The translations under genes and the position numbers were made by a program. 64,000 nucleotides of DNA from assembly GCF_018732085.1 (NCBI RefSeq), contig NZ_CP076103.1:3844001-3908000 (forward strand). Reading direction: 5' to 3'. Positions within the stretch are counted from its first letter, which is position 1, and every line of letters starts with the position of its first letter. The notes below the pieces were generated by a model. The model had not been told where the DNA came from and searched no databases. It saw nothing but the letters and a program-made list of their open reading frames with translations. Positions 37,479 through 46,306 of this stretch are shown here, in pieces. Source of the stretch: Lysobacter capsici (GTDB lineage Bacteria > Pseudomonadota > Gammaproteobacteria > Xanthomonadales > Xanthomonadaceae).

Positions 37479-38882
37479 ATGGCAGTCAGCCGCTATCTGG
37501 CCGTCGCCCTCGTGGGCGGCGCCGTCGCCTTGTCCAGCCAGCCCTCGCAGGCCGAACAGGGCGATTACGGATTCTTCCAAACCATCCGCAACCTGGTGTC
37601 GCCGCCCAAGGCCGACAACAAGGTTCAGGCCGCGCAACGCACCGGCCAGTATCCGTTGCTCAGCCGCGACGCCGCGCGCGCCGACGGTTTCGACCCGGCC
37701 GCGTACTACCAATGGCAGACCGTGCAACTGCCGGTGGAAACCGGCGCGATCTGCGGCAACGGCTCGCCGTACAAGATCTTCGTCAACCGCGTGCCCAACA
37801 CCACCAACACCATCATCTACATGGAAGGCGGCGGTGCGTGCTGGGACTACGCCAGCTGCACCGGCGCGACCGGCGTGCGCGGCGCGCGCAATCCCAACGG
37901 CGTGCCCGACGACTACATGAAGCTGCTCAACCCGGGCGCCAGCCTGGTCAGCCCGTTCGTCACGCGCGTGAGCCCGTTCGATGCGGTCAAGACCCAGAAC
38001 TGGAACATGGTCTACGTGCCGTACTGCACCGGCGATATCTACAGCGGCGACAAGGTCGCGATCTATCCCGATCCGAGCGGACAGCAGCAGCCGCTGGTGT
38101 GGCACCACAACGGCCTGCGCAACACCCGCGCGATGACCGCCTGGCTCAAGGACAACCTGCCGCGTCCGGGCCAGATGCTCAGCACCGGTTGCAGCGCCGG
38201 CGGCGCCGGCAGCCTGATCGCCTACGACTCGGTGCGCAGCGATCTGGCGCCGAGCAGCGCCTACCTGATCGACGATTCCGGCCCGATCTTCCCGACCCCG
38301 CGCAACGGCAATCCGGCCGAATATCCCTCGCAGCCGCTGATGACCAAGATCCGCGACGTGTGGGGCCTGGACGCGCCCAACGGCCCGCTGGCCTTCCTCG
38401 CCGCCGGTCTGCCGCAGGTCGACCTCAACGAACTGGGTTCGATCTATCCGGCGCTGGCCAACAAGCACCGCAACGACCGCCTGGGCCAGACCCATTTCTG
38501 GCAGGACCTGAACTATTCGTCGTACTCGTACGAACGTTTCCACGACGACATCGCGCAGGCGCCGAACCAGGCCGCGAAGGAAGCGCTGATCCACGCCAAG
38601 TGGGGCGCCGACACCACCCGCCTGGCCGCGCGCTTGAACACGCTGGACAACTTCGGCGGCTACTTCCCGCAGTACCGCGCCTTGAACGAGAGCCACTGCA
38701 CGACCATCGTCGACTTCAAGAACGGCGACGTGCAGGCGCAGAACCTGGAGTTGAAGAACTTCATCGACAGCGTGCTCGACGGCAACGGCAAGGTGCTCGA
38801 CGCCAGCGAAGCCAGCGACGCGGCCGACAAGGCCAAGCCGTTCAACCTGCTGTACTGGCTGGTCGACCAGCTGCTGGCCTGA
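37479..38882 (+). CDS. Exported pectinacetylesterase/Notum-like hydrolase
   Basis: A 467-residue protein with a Sec signal (SRYLAVALVGGAVALSSQPS, cleavage near QA/EQ). The alpha/beta-hydrolase signature of pectinacetylesterase/Notum proteins is present: NTIIYMEGGGACWDYASCTG (oxyanion region), VYVPYCTGDIYSGD, nucleophile elbow STGCSAGGAGSLI (serine in GxSxG), YLIDDSGPIF with the acid and NESHCTTIVDF with the likely catalytic His. Such enzymes deacylate polysaccharides or proteins; the substrate here is open. It is followed 14 bases later by a small exported helical protein, probably a partner. The start follows AAAGGAGAGAG. Confidence 0.85.
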   Translation: MAVSRYLAVALVGGAVALSSQPSQAEQGDYGFFQTIRNLVSPPKADNKVQAAQRTGQYPLLSRDAARADGFDPAAYYQWQTVQLPVETGAICGNGSPYKIFVNRVPNTTNTIIYMEGGGACWDYASCTGATGVRGARNPNGVPDDYMKLLNPGASLVSPFVTRVSPFDAVKTQNWNMVYVPYCTGDIYSGDKVAIYPDPSGQQQPLVWHHNGLRNTRAMTAWLKDNLPRPGQMLSTGCSAGGAGSLIAYDSVRSDLAPSSAYLIDDSGPIFPTPRNGNPAEYPSQPLMTKIRDVWGLDAPNGPLAFLAAGLPQVDLNELGSIYPALANKHRNDRLGQTHFWQDLNYSSYSYERFHDDIAQAPNQAAKEALIHAKWGADTTRLAARLNTLDNFGGYFPQYRALNESHCTTIVDFKNGDVQAQNLELKNFIDSVLDGNGKVLDASEASDAADKAKPFNLLYWLVDQLLA

Positions 38883-38896
38883 TGAGACGATAAGGC

Positions 38897-39520
38897 ATGA
38901 ATCGCAACATCCTCATGCTGGGTCTTGCACTGACCGTCGCGGCCTGCGCCGCGGCGGTCAGCCTGGGCTGGAACCCGCTGCGTCCGGCCCGCGCCGACGC
39001 CGCGCCCGCGGCCGCCGGCGCGCGCGCCACCGGCAAACCCGATCCGTCCTTGCACAACCTGCTGGCGACGCCGAAAGCGCGCGATTACCAGCAGCGCAAG
39101 CAGTTCCAGGCCGATGCCCACGACTTCTTCCGCAAAGCCGCCTCGCTCGGCCCGGCCGAACGCGAACGCCGCGCGCAGACGCTGCGCCAGGACATCGAAC
39201 GCTACGAAAACGCGAGCGAACTGTCGGCCGGCGAATCCATGCTGCTGCGGGTCGGCCTGATCCAGGCCACCGTCGCCGACGAAGCGCAGCAGGCGGCGAT
39301 GGTGCAGCAACTGGCGGCGCGCTACCGCGCCGATGCGCAGCGCCGCGAACAGCAGTGGATCGAACAGCAGCAGCACGACCCGCAGTTCCAGGCCTACAAG
39401 CAACGCGAACGCGTGGTGGTCGCCGAGGTGTTGGCGATGCAGCAGATTCCCGGCGGCGTGACCCGCGACGAGTATCTGCGTCAGCGTTTGCAGGCGGAGC
39501 GCGAGCGGGTGTATCGGTGA
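38897..39520 (+). CDS. Exported helical protein, possible chaperone of the preceding hydrolase
   Basis: A 207-residue protein. The N-terminal hydrophobic segment MNRNILMLGLALTVAACAAAV is a membrane anchor or signal; a lipobox-like VAAC is possible. The rest is strongly helical, rich in Q, E and R (DFFRKAASLGPAERERRAQTLRQDIERYENAS, RREQQWIEQQQHDPQFQAYKQRER, IPGGVTRDEYLRQRLQAERERVYR). The closing segment resembles the C-terminal helices of lipase-specific foldases (LifO/Lif) and phospholipase accessory proteins, and the gene directly follows a secreted hydrolase. A steric foldase role is inferred; the match is partial. Confidence 0.65.
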   Translation: MNRNILMLGLALTVAACAAAVSLGWNPLRPARADAAPAAAGARATGKPDPSLHNLLATPKARDYQQRKQFQADAHDFFRKAASLGPAERERRAQTLRQDIERYENASELSAGESMLLRVGLIQATVADEAQQAAMVQQLAARYRADAQRREQQWIEQQQHDPQFQAYKQRERVVVAEVLAMQQIPGGVTRDEYLRQRLQAERERVYR

Positions 39521-39583
39521 GCGCCAATGCGAGCGGGACACCGAGCCGCCAGAGTTAGTCAGCTTGGCAATCGCTGCGTCAAT

Positions 39584-39955
39584 TCGCCCCCTTTGAAAAA
39601 GGGGCTGCGCGCTGCGCAAGCATGATGCCTGTACTTTACTCGCGCGTGGGGGATTTGCTCTTCGGGCGGAGCGCGGCGATCTGCGGGTAAAAGCGAATCC
39701 CCCTAGCCCCCTTTTCCAAAGGGGGGAATGCTTCGGGCAGCTGCGTTTTTGTTTGGAATTGCCGCCCCATCTCGTGCTCGCAGCGCAACCCGTCAATCAG
39801 CCCATTTTGGAAAAGGGGGCGGCGCGCTGCGCGGGCTCGATGTGTGTACTTGGCCGGTTCGCGCGGGCGATTCGCTTTTCGTGCAGGACGCGGCGATCCG
39901 CGAGTAAAAGCGCCCCCCCCTTTCCAAAGGGGGAAACGCTTCGGGAAGCTGCGTC
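39584..39955. repeat. Two copies of a ~180-bp inverted-repeat element, family C
   Basis: Unit 1 (about 39584-39752) and unit 2 (about 39800-39955) each begin with a CCTTTTTCAAAGG-like arm, pass through GCGCGCTGCGC, GCGGCGATCYGCG and GTAAAAGCG, and end with CCCTTTCCAAAGGGG, AATGCTTCGGG and GCTGCGT. Arms GGAAAAGGGGGC and CCCCTTTCCAAAGGG are complementary. Together they fill the 448-bp gap between the helical-protein gene and the cyclase gene. No ORF is credible here. Confidence 0.75.
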
Positions 39956-39968
39956 TGCGAACTGAACG

Positions 39969-41039
39969 TTACGCGTCCTCGGCAACAATCACCCGATTGC
40001 GCCCATTGCGCTTGGCCGCATACAACGCCTGATCCGCGCGCGCGAACGTCGCGGCGGTCTCCTCGCCCGCGCGGTAGCTCGCCAGGCCGATGCTGACCGT
40101 CAGCGGCAAGCCGACCGGCAGGTTGGCGATCGCTTCGCGCACGAATTCGCATTGCAGCTGGGCCTGCGCCGACGGCGCTTCGAACAGCATCAGGAATTCC
40201 TCGCCGCCGTAGCGCGCGACGCTGTTGGGGCCGGCCGAATACAGGCGCAAGGTGTCGGCCACGGCCTGCAGGATGCGATCGCCTTCGGGATGGCCGTGGA
40301 CGTCGTTGATGAGCTTGAAATGATCGATGTCGAGCACCGCCACCTGCAGCGGCGCGGCCGCGTCGCTGCGCGCCACCGCCTGCTCCAGCGCCAGCGCGAA
40401 GGCGCGGCGGTTCGGCAGGCCGGTCAGCGGATCGGTGCGGGTCAAGGCGGTCAGGTCGGCGTTGCTGGCTTCCAGTTCGGCCTGGTATTGCAGCAGTTTG
40501 TGCTCGTACCAATCGCTTTCCTGCAACTGCTGGGCGAGCGCGCGGCTGACCCGGCGCAGTTCCAGCAGGCGCGAGGTCTGTTTCGACAACGCCTGCAAGG
40601 CGTCGAACTGATGCGGCTGCAATTCGCGCGGCTCGCGGTCGATCACGCACAAGGTGCCGATCGCTTCGCCGCCGGGCGTGATCAGCGGCGAGCCGGCATA
40701 GAAACGGATATGCGGATCGTCCGTCACCAGCGGGCTGTCGAAGAAACGTTCGTCGTTGCGCGCATCGGGCACGACCATGGTCCGGTTCGGCTCGAGGATG
40801 GCATGGGCGCAGAACGCGAGATCGCGCGGCGTCTGCTGCGCGTCCAGGCCGATGCGCGCCTTGAACCATTGGCGATCGGCGTCGATCAGGCTCACCAGCG
40901 CGGTGGGTACGTCGCAGATCGCCGCGGCGATCGCGACGAGGTCGTCGAAGTCCTGTTCCGGCGGCGTGTCGAGGACGCCGTAATGGCGCAGCGCTTCCAG
41001 GCGCGCGGTTTCGTTTGCGGGAATCTGCGGTTTCTGCAC
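39969..41039 (-). CDS. GAF-GGDEF diguanylate cyclase
   Basis: A 356-residue cytoplasmic enzyme making cyclic di-GMP. The N-terminal GAF domain (about 20-160) reads LDTPPEQDFDDLVAIAAAICDVPTALVSLID and DLAFCAHAIL...AGSPLITPGGEAIGTLCVID, the group found in many Xanthomonadaceae cyclases. A coiled linker leads to the GGDEF domain (about 195-352) with DPLTGLPNRRAF, DIDHFKLINDVHGHPEGDRIL and an intact active site YGGEEF. The inhibitory RxxD site five residues before GGEEF is missing (AGPN instead). The frame has no ATG; the GTG at 41039 gives the family N-terminus. Confidence 0.87.
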   Translation of the reverse strand: MQKPQIPANETARLEALRHYGVLDTPPEQDFDDLVAIAAAICDVPTALVSLIDADRQWFKARIGLDAQQTPRDLAFCAHAILEPNRTMVVPDARNDERFFDSPLVTDDPHIRFYAGSPLITPGGEAIGTLCVIDREPRELQPHQFDALQALSKQTSRLLELRRVSRALAQQLQESDWYEHKLLQYQAELEASNADLTALTRTDPLTGLPNRRAFALALEQAVARSDAAAPLQVAVLDIDHFKLINDVHGHPEGDRILQAVADTLRLYSAGPNSVARYGGEEFLMLFEAPSAQAQLQCEFVREAIANLPVGLPLTVSIGLASYRAGEETAATFARADQALYAAKRNGRNRVIVAEDA

Positions 41040-41387
41040 GGCACCACGTCCGATAATTGTCCGGGTTACGGCGCGTCGGCACCGTTTTTGCGGACGGCGG
41101 GTCACGGCCGGCAGTCTAGCAAAACCGCCTGAACCGGCCGTTCCCGGCCCTGCCCCACCCCGCTCGGGCGATCGGCGACCGCCTCGGACGCAGCATGCCG
41201 GCCGGGCGCCGTCAATGCGACCCGCGCGCGAACACCTCAACCATCGATATCGGTCACAGCGCTTGCGCGACCGCGGACCGGGCCGGTGTCGCACTGCCTG
41301 CAATGTCGAACCGATAGACTCATCGCGGCAAGGCGACGCCGCGAACTCACGCGGCGCCGGCCACGGATCGCCACGATGGAGGACAAG
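41040..41387. other. Divergent intergenic region, no gene seen
   Basis: About 350 bases between the cyclase (leftward) and a small hypothetical gene (rightward). The only assigned signal is the GGAGG at 41378-41382 before the latter. Confidence 0.4.
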
Positions 41388-41762
41388 GTGCAGGTGGAAA
41401 CGAACAATTACGTCGAGCTCAAGAGCGAGATCCTCGACGGCATGCGCAGCTACCGCGAAGACCTGGCGCAGGACGGCGTCGACGCCGGTTACAGCGTGCA
41501 GCAGATCGACGAGTGCGAAGGCATCATCGACCGCTTCCTGGACACCATCGCCGCTGCGGCCGAGCGCGGCGACGCGGCCGGCGCGCACGGCGCGGTCAAG
41601 GACGCGGTGCTGGGCTTGAATGCGCTCAACGCGCGCTGCGGGCACAGCCTGATCGAGACCGATCAGCGCGAAGGGTTGTGCGAGTTGATCCTGGGCGCGG
41701 CGGCGTTGGCCGGCCTGGGTACCGACGGCGAGGACATTACCGAGGAATGGCGGGAGTGGTGA
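41388..41762 (+). CDS. Hypothetical acidic protein, 124 residues
   Basis: A small soluble protein, VQVETNNYVELKSEILDGMR..., strongly acidic and helical, with two cysteines (DECEGIIDRF, ARCGHSL) and C-terminus EDITEEWREW. I do not recognise the family. The GTG at 41388 is chosen because GGAGG lies five bases upstream; an ATG at 41376 overlaps that site and would add four residues. It is divergent from the cyclase gene. No membrane segment or signal peptide is visible. Confidence 0.65.
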   Translation: MQVETNNYVELKSEILDGMRSYREDLAQDGVDAGYSVQQIDECEGIIDRFLDTIAAAAERGDAAGAHGAVKDAVLGLNALNARCGHSLIETDQREGLCELILGAAALAGLGTDGEDITEEWREW

Positions 41763-41816
41763 GGCGCGGTCGAGTGGGTCGCGCGGGCGCTTTCGCGATT
41801 CGTCGTCGTTGAATTT

Positions 41817-41868
41817 TCGCGGTCGCGGCTCGCGCCGCTCCTACACGGAGCGAACCGCGACCGCGACA
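41817..41868. repeat. REP-like element, family B
   Basis: TCGCGGTCGCGGCTCGCGCC followed by GCTCCTACACGG, then a partial inverted copy AACCGCGACCGCGAC. Same family as at 19273, 33024 and 36921. Confidence 0.7.
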
Positions 41869-41982
41869 CCACGTCCAGCGCGAAACCGGCCGACGCCCGC
41901 GTCAATGAAACGACCGCGCCGATCGATCGCGTAAACATCGGTACGAATGTGCCCACCAAAATCCGATGCGCACGACACCCAA

Positions 41983-42017
41983 CAAAAAGCCGGGCCCGCG
42001 CACGGACCCGGCTTTTC
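41983..42017 (-). terminator. Intrinsic terminator of the first subtilase gene
   Basis: Read leftward: AAAAGCCGGG and CCCGGCTTTTT form a 10-bp stem with a T-run, starting 13 bases after the subtilase stop codon. Confidence 0.85.
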
Positions 42018-42029
42018 AAATGCAACGAC

Positions 42030-45000
42030 TCAGCGCGCGGTGACCGTCAACGCCACCCGCAACGCCACCTTCGGCCGGATCGGATCGTCGCTGGCCACGC
42101 ACACGTAGCCGCTGTGCGCGCCCGGCGCGAGGCCGGCGGTGTTGATGCGCACCCGGTTGGCGACGCTGCCGTTGCCCGGCACCCGGCCGAACGCCCGCTG
42201 CGGCGCGCCGATCCACGGCGCTCCGCACTCGCTCTGGCCGTCGATGCTGTAGGCCAGGCCGGCGAAGCCCGCACCCGCCACCCAGGCACCGGCACCGCCC
42301 GCGTTCGGCGCGATGGTGCGGAACTGGTTGTCGCCGGTGTTCGAAGCGAACCACACCCAGCGGTTGGCGAAGCTGGTGCGCGCGCTCACCACCAGCCAAT
42401 AGCGGCCCGGCGCGAGTTCGACGTTCTGGCCGGCGGCGGCGAGGTCCAGGGTGATGTCGGCGCCCTGCACGCTCACGCCGGTCGCGGTCGGCGCAGCGGT
42501 GTAGCTCCACACCGCGTTGCCGGCGAGCGGGTTGCTGCTCGGGTTGCCGGCGTTGTCGGCGTACACCGCCCAGGTCAGGTTCGCGGCCGTGCTCGCCAGC
42601 GGTTGCCCGCTGGAAACGAAGCCCGCCGAGAACAGCTTGGACAGCTTGGTGGTTTCAGCCAGGGTGAAATCGTCGCTGGAGAACTGCGCCGGCACGCCGG
42701 CGCTGGCCGGGTCGGTGTAGATCGTGCTGCGGAAGCCGCTGTTGACGCCTTCGGCGCTGGCGTCGATCAAGGTGCGCGACGCGGTGCCGGTGTTGTCGAC
42801 CTGGAACTCCAACGGCGCGGCGCTGGTGTTGCCGATGCTGAAGTCGGCGAACCCGCGGCTGCCGGCCGGCAGGGTCAGGGCGACCTGCGGCGGGGCCAGC
42901 GCGATCGCCGGCGGCGGCACCGAGACCGCGATCGGCAGATGCAGCTGCGGCGAGTTGCGGTTCAACAGCGGCTGCAGCTCGAGCTTGCCGAAGTGCCAGC
43001 TTCCGTCCTTGGCGAAGTTCTGGCTCAGCACCAGCACGCTGACCGTGGTGCTGCTGCCCTGCGCGGACACGAAGATCGGCGGGAAGGCGATGCCGTTGAG
43101 GCCCTTGACCTGCGCTAGCCACAATTCAGGCTTGCCCTGGGCGTGGCGGAAGGTGCGCTTGAAGGTGCATGACCCGACGCAGTGGCTCTTTTCCAAGCTC
43201 GCCAGATTCAGCGCCGACACGTCGCCGCCGGTCGCCGGGTCGGCGGCCAGGAAGCGCGCGGTGGTCTCGTTGAGCACCAGACCGGACTGGGTGGCGCGAT
43301 CGACCTGGATGCGGCCCGAGCCCATGTCGAACGCGTCGGCCGGGGTGACCTCGTCTTCGCGGAACACCTCCTGCTTGGCGGTCATCATCAGCGCCGACTT
43401 GATCTCGGCCGAGGTCCAGTTCGGCTGCGCCTGACGCAGCAGCGCGGCGGCGCCGGCCTGGTGCGGCGAGGCCATCGAAGTGCCGCTGAGCAGGCCGACC
43501 ACGTTCTCGCTGCCGGTCAGGGTGGTGCCGGAAATCACCGCGAGCACGTTGACGCCGGGCGCGGTCACGTCGGGCTTGATCAGATCCAGACCTTCGGCCG
43601 GTCCGCGCGAACTGAACGCCGCGAGCACGTCGGGCGTGTTCGGGATCGGCGACGGCGGGAAGCCGATGCCGCCGGTGGCGGTGTTGCCGTTGCCGGCGGC
43701 GAAATCGCGCAGCGCGTTGCTGTCGGTCTGCGCGGCCAGGAACGCCGGGATCGTCGTGCCGGGCACGCTCGGCGTGGTCAGGGTCGGCTGGTTGTTGGCG
43801 ATCACCACCGCGACCGCGCCGGCGGCCGTGGCGTTCTGGATCTTGACCGAGAAGTTGCAGGTGCCGCGGCGGATCACCGCGACCGCGTTGCTGAAGGTGC
43901 CGGCGGCGAACGGGTTGCAGCCGTCGTCGGCCGCGTCGATGCCGGCGCTGACCCGCAGCGGCGTGGTCGGCGGCAGGGACGCGGTGAACGCGGTGCCGCC
44001 GCTGCCCTCGGTCAGTTCGATCGCCTGCAACGCCGGCGGCACGGCGCCGGGGCCGGTCACCTGCAGCAGATAGGCGAAGGTGCCGCGGCCGTGCTGGGCC
44101 GCCGCGGTGGTCGAGGTCCAGGGCTGGCGGTGACCGGTGGTGTTCGGGCCGGGGCCGTCGTTGCCGGCCGCCGCGGCGATGAAGATGCCGGCGTCGGACG
44201 CGTTGAGGAAGGCCAGCGAGACCGCTTCGCCCCACGGCGAATCGCCGCCGCCGATCGAGTAGTTGATGACGTCCACGCCGTCGGCGATGGCCTGGTCGAC
44301 CGCCGCCACCGCCGAGGTGTTCGGGCACTGGCCCTGGTTGGTCGCGGCGATGGTGTAGCAGATGTCGTAGGCGATGATGTTGGCGTGCGGGGCGACACCG
44401 GAGATGCGGATGTTGCGGCCCTTGAAGTTGGCGGTCCAGGCGTTGCCGGCCGCGGTCGAGGCGGTGTGGCTGCCGTGGCTGTTGGTGTCGCCGAAGCCGG
44501 GTTCCTCGCGGATGCCGGCGGCGCCGCAGGTGTTGCCGGGCGGGCCGCAGACGAAGTCCCAGCCGCCGATCAGCTTGTCGTTGCAGCGGCCTTCGTCGAC
44601 GCCGCCGGGCGCGCAGGTGCCGATGAAGTTGCCGCTGCCGTTGGGATTGACGTGATGATAACCGGTGTCGTCGATCGCCGCGAACGCCGGGCTGCCGAAG
44701 TTGATGCCGGTATCGAGAATGCCGACCACCACGCCTTCGCCGCGGAAGTTGGTCGGGTTGGCGTTCCACAACGCCGGCGCGCCGATCAGCTGAGGGCCGA
44801 CGTCGGTGGCGAGCGGGTACTCGCGGTATTCCTCGACCAGTTCCACGCCGGGCAACTTGGCGATGCGCGCGGCTTCGTTCTGGGTCATGCGGGTGACCAC
44901 GCCGTTGACCGCGTGGTGCATGCGCCGCTCGATCGCCAGCGGACGGCCGATCAGCGAGCTGATGCCGCGTTCGTGATCGCGCTGCACGGTGTCGAGATGG

Positions 45001-45350
45001 CGCACGTAGCTGCGCGCCTGGGCGCTGTTGACGTCGATGCGGCGGGTGCCGCCGCCGGCGCTCCTGGCCGCGGCGCTGTTGGCGTTCTGCGCGCCGGCCA
45101 GGCGCTGCGGCGCGGGCAGGCCGGCGATTTCGCCGTGGTATGTGCTCAGCGGCGCTTCCTTGTACAGGACGATGTAGCGGCTGGTGTGCGTCTCCAGGCC
45201 GCTGTCGGCGCGTTGCGGCGACGGCGCGCCGCCGATCGCGCCGGCGTCGGCCGGCCGGTCGCTGCTCAGGCCGCGTACCGCGGCCCCGGCGAGCGCGGCC
45301 AGCCCGATCAGGCTGACGGCGATCGTCAATCGATTGACTGCATGTGGCAT
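42030..45350 (-). CDS. Large secreted S8 subtilase 1 (I9 propeptide, PA insert, C-terminal domain)
   Basis: A 1106-residue protease. A signal/membrane segment (RLTIAVSLIGLAALAGAAV) is followed by an I9-type propeptide (about 57-180: TSRYIVLYKEAPLSTYHG, VNGVVTRMTQNEAARIAKLPGVELVEEYREY). The catalytic domain has D213 (VVGILDTGINFGS), H292 (DTNSHGSHTAS), the oxyanion Asn in IAAAAGNDGPG and the serine in GLLSGTSMASPHQAG. A PA domain is inserted between H and S (CNPFAAGTFSNAVAVIRRGTCNFSVKIQNA). The ~350-residue C-terminus contains a Fn-III/DUF11-like segment and a closing jelly-roll-like domain. The start at 45350 has GGAGG upstream. It is a paralogue of the gene at 47848. Confidence 0.93.
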   Translation of the reverse strand: MPHAVNRLTIAVSLIGLAALAGAAVRGLSSDRPADAGAIGGAPSPQRADSGLETHTSRYIVLYKEAPLSTYHGEIAGLPAPQRLAGAQNANSAAARSAGGGTRRIDVNSAQARSYVRHLDTVQRDHERGISSLIGRPLAIERRMHHAVNGVVTRMTQNEAARIAKLPGVELVEEYREYPLATDVGPQLIGAPALWNANPTNFRGEGVVVGILDTGINFGSPAFAAIDDTGYHHVNPNGSGNFIGTCAPGGVDEGRCNDKLIGGWDFVCGPPGNTCGAAGIREEPGFGDTNSHGSHTASTAAGNAWTANFKGRNIRISGVAPHANIIAYDICYTIAATNQGQCPNTSAVAAVDQAIADGVDVINYSIGGGDSPWGEAVSLAFLNASDAGIFIAAAAGNDGPGPNTTGHRQPWTSTTAAAQHGRGTFAYLLQVTGPGAVPPALQAIELTEGSGGTAFTASLPPTTPLRVSAGIDAADDGCNPFAAGTFSNAVAVIRRGTCNFSVKIQNATAAGAVAVVIANNQPTLTTPSVPGTTIPAFLAAQTDSNALRDFAAGNGNTATGGIGFPPSPIPNTPDVLAAFSSRGPAEGLDLIKPDVTAPGVNVLAVISGTTLTGSENVVGLLSGTSMASPHQAGAAALLRQAQPNWTSAEIKSALMMTAKQEVFREDEVTPADAFDMGSGRIQVDRATQSGLVLNETTARFLAADPATGGDVSALNLASLEKSHCVGSCTFKRTFRHAQGKPELWLAQVKGLNGIAFPPIFVSAQGSSTTVSVLVLSQNFAKDGSWHFGKLELQPLLNRNSPQLHLPIAVSVPPPAIALAPPQVALTLPAGSRGFADFSIGNTSAAPLEFQVDNTGTASRTLIDASAEGVNSGFRSTIYTDPASAGVPAQFSSDDFTLAETTKLSKLFSAGFVSSGQPLASTAANLTWAVYADNAGNPSSNPLAGNAVWSYTAAPTATGVSVQGADITLDLAAAGQNVELAPGRYWLVVSARTSFANRWVWFASNTGDNQFRTIAPNAGGAGAWVAGAGFAGLAYSIDGQSECGAPWIGAPQRAFGRVPGNGSVANRVRINTAGLAPGAHSGYVCVASDDPIRPKVALRVALTVTAR

Positions 45351-45699
45351 CGAGAGGTCCTCCACGTTCGTTCGCGAAGAGACCGCCTCCATGCCTGCCC
45401 TGTCCAGGCACGTCGCGGTCCAGAGTCGGGAGGGAGCATCGGCTCCGGCGAACGCCGGCGCGCGCGCCGCGAACGCAGCCGCCGGCGCGTCTGCATGCGT
45501 CGGCCGATTCGCTTGCGTCCCCGGCAGGCAGTCCCCACCTGCCGACACACTGCGCGAGAGCGAAAAGTTACGGCGTGATCATTGCCACAGTTCCGGTGCG
45601 GTTGCAGATGGCTTTTTTGCATGTTTCAGCGCCGCAACCTCATGAATCGGGATGCGGCGCTTCGCGCATTGCGAATGGGTTTTTTCGCGAACGGGATTG

Positions 45700-46050
45700 G
45701 TTGCCGCCGTGCTTGTGCGTATGGAACTGGTGTGCCGCGTTGCATCGCGGCGAACTGAGCGAAGAGCGTCGGGGATGAATCCCCTCCCACAAAAGACTTC
45801 GTGCTTGCGATGCGGCTTGGCGGGCCTCGATTCGATTCGGCTCAATTCGATTCTGTTCGATTCAGTTCAAAGCGATCGCACACATCCGCAGTCGCTACTG
45901 AAATGGAATCGATGTGTCGTGTTGCGTCGCGGCGAGCTGAGCGAAGAGCGTTGGAGATGAATCCCCTCCCACAAAAAACTTCGTGCTTGCAATGCGGCTT
46001 GAGTAGATTCGATTCGGTTCGATTCAATGCGATCGCACATACCCGCTATC
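45700..46050. repeat. 180-bp tandem duplication with family A half elements
   Basis: GATGAATCCCCTCCCACAAA followed by AGACTTCGTGCTTG at about 45775 recurs 180 bases later at about 45955, each copy with GAACTGAGCGAAGAGCG-like sequence before it and an ATTCGATTCGGTTCGATTC-type run after it. A further family A arm stands at 46077-46115. The whole 956-bp gap between the subtilase and the YadA-like gene (45351-46306) contains no gene I can support. Confidence 0.75.
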
Positions 46051-46208
46051 AATACAGATCGACGCAAGCCCGAAGTCTTTTGCGGGAGGGGCTTGAGCCC
46101 CGACGCCTTTCGTTCCGCCGCTTCGAATCCCCGCATCCCAGTGGCATGCATCCACGGCCGATGCAACTGCCGCGTACCCCGTATCGATACGCTCGCGATG
46201 TTTTCAGC

Positions 46209-46241
46209 TTAAAAAAAACGGCGCCCTCGCGGGCGCCGTCA
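46209..46241 (-). terminator. Intrinsic terminator of the YadA-like gene
   Basis: Read leftward: ACGGCGCCC, loop GCGA, GGGCGCCGT followed by eight T. A strong terminator about 65 bases past the stop. Confidence 0.92.
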
Positions 46242-46306
46242 TCTATCGCATCGCAGTGTACGAATCGGCCGAAAGCTTTACCCAATCGACCGAGTCATCA
46301 TCGCAA

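Noticed and set aside
45579..46285. Several 60-100 codon frames in the repeat-rich gap upstream of subtilase 1
   Set aside because: All read through family A palindromes or the 180-bp duplication; similar translated strings (EVFCGRGF, SGLKPLPQKTS) recur wherever the repeat occurs.
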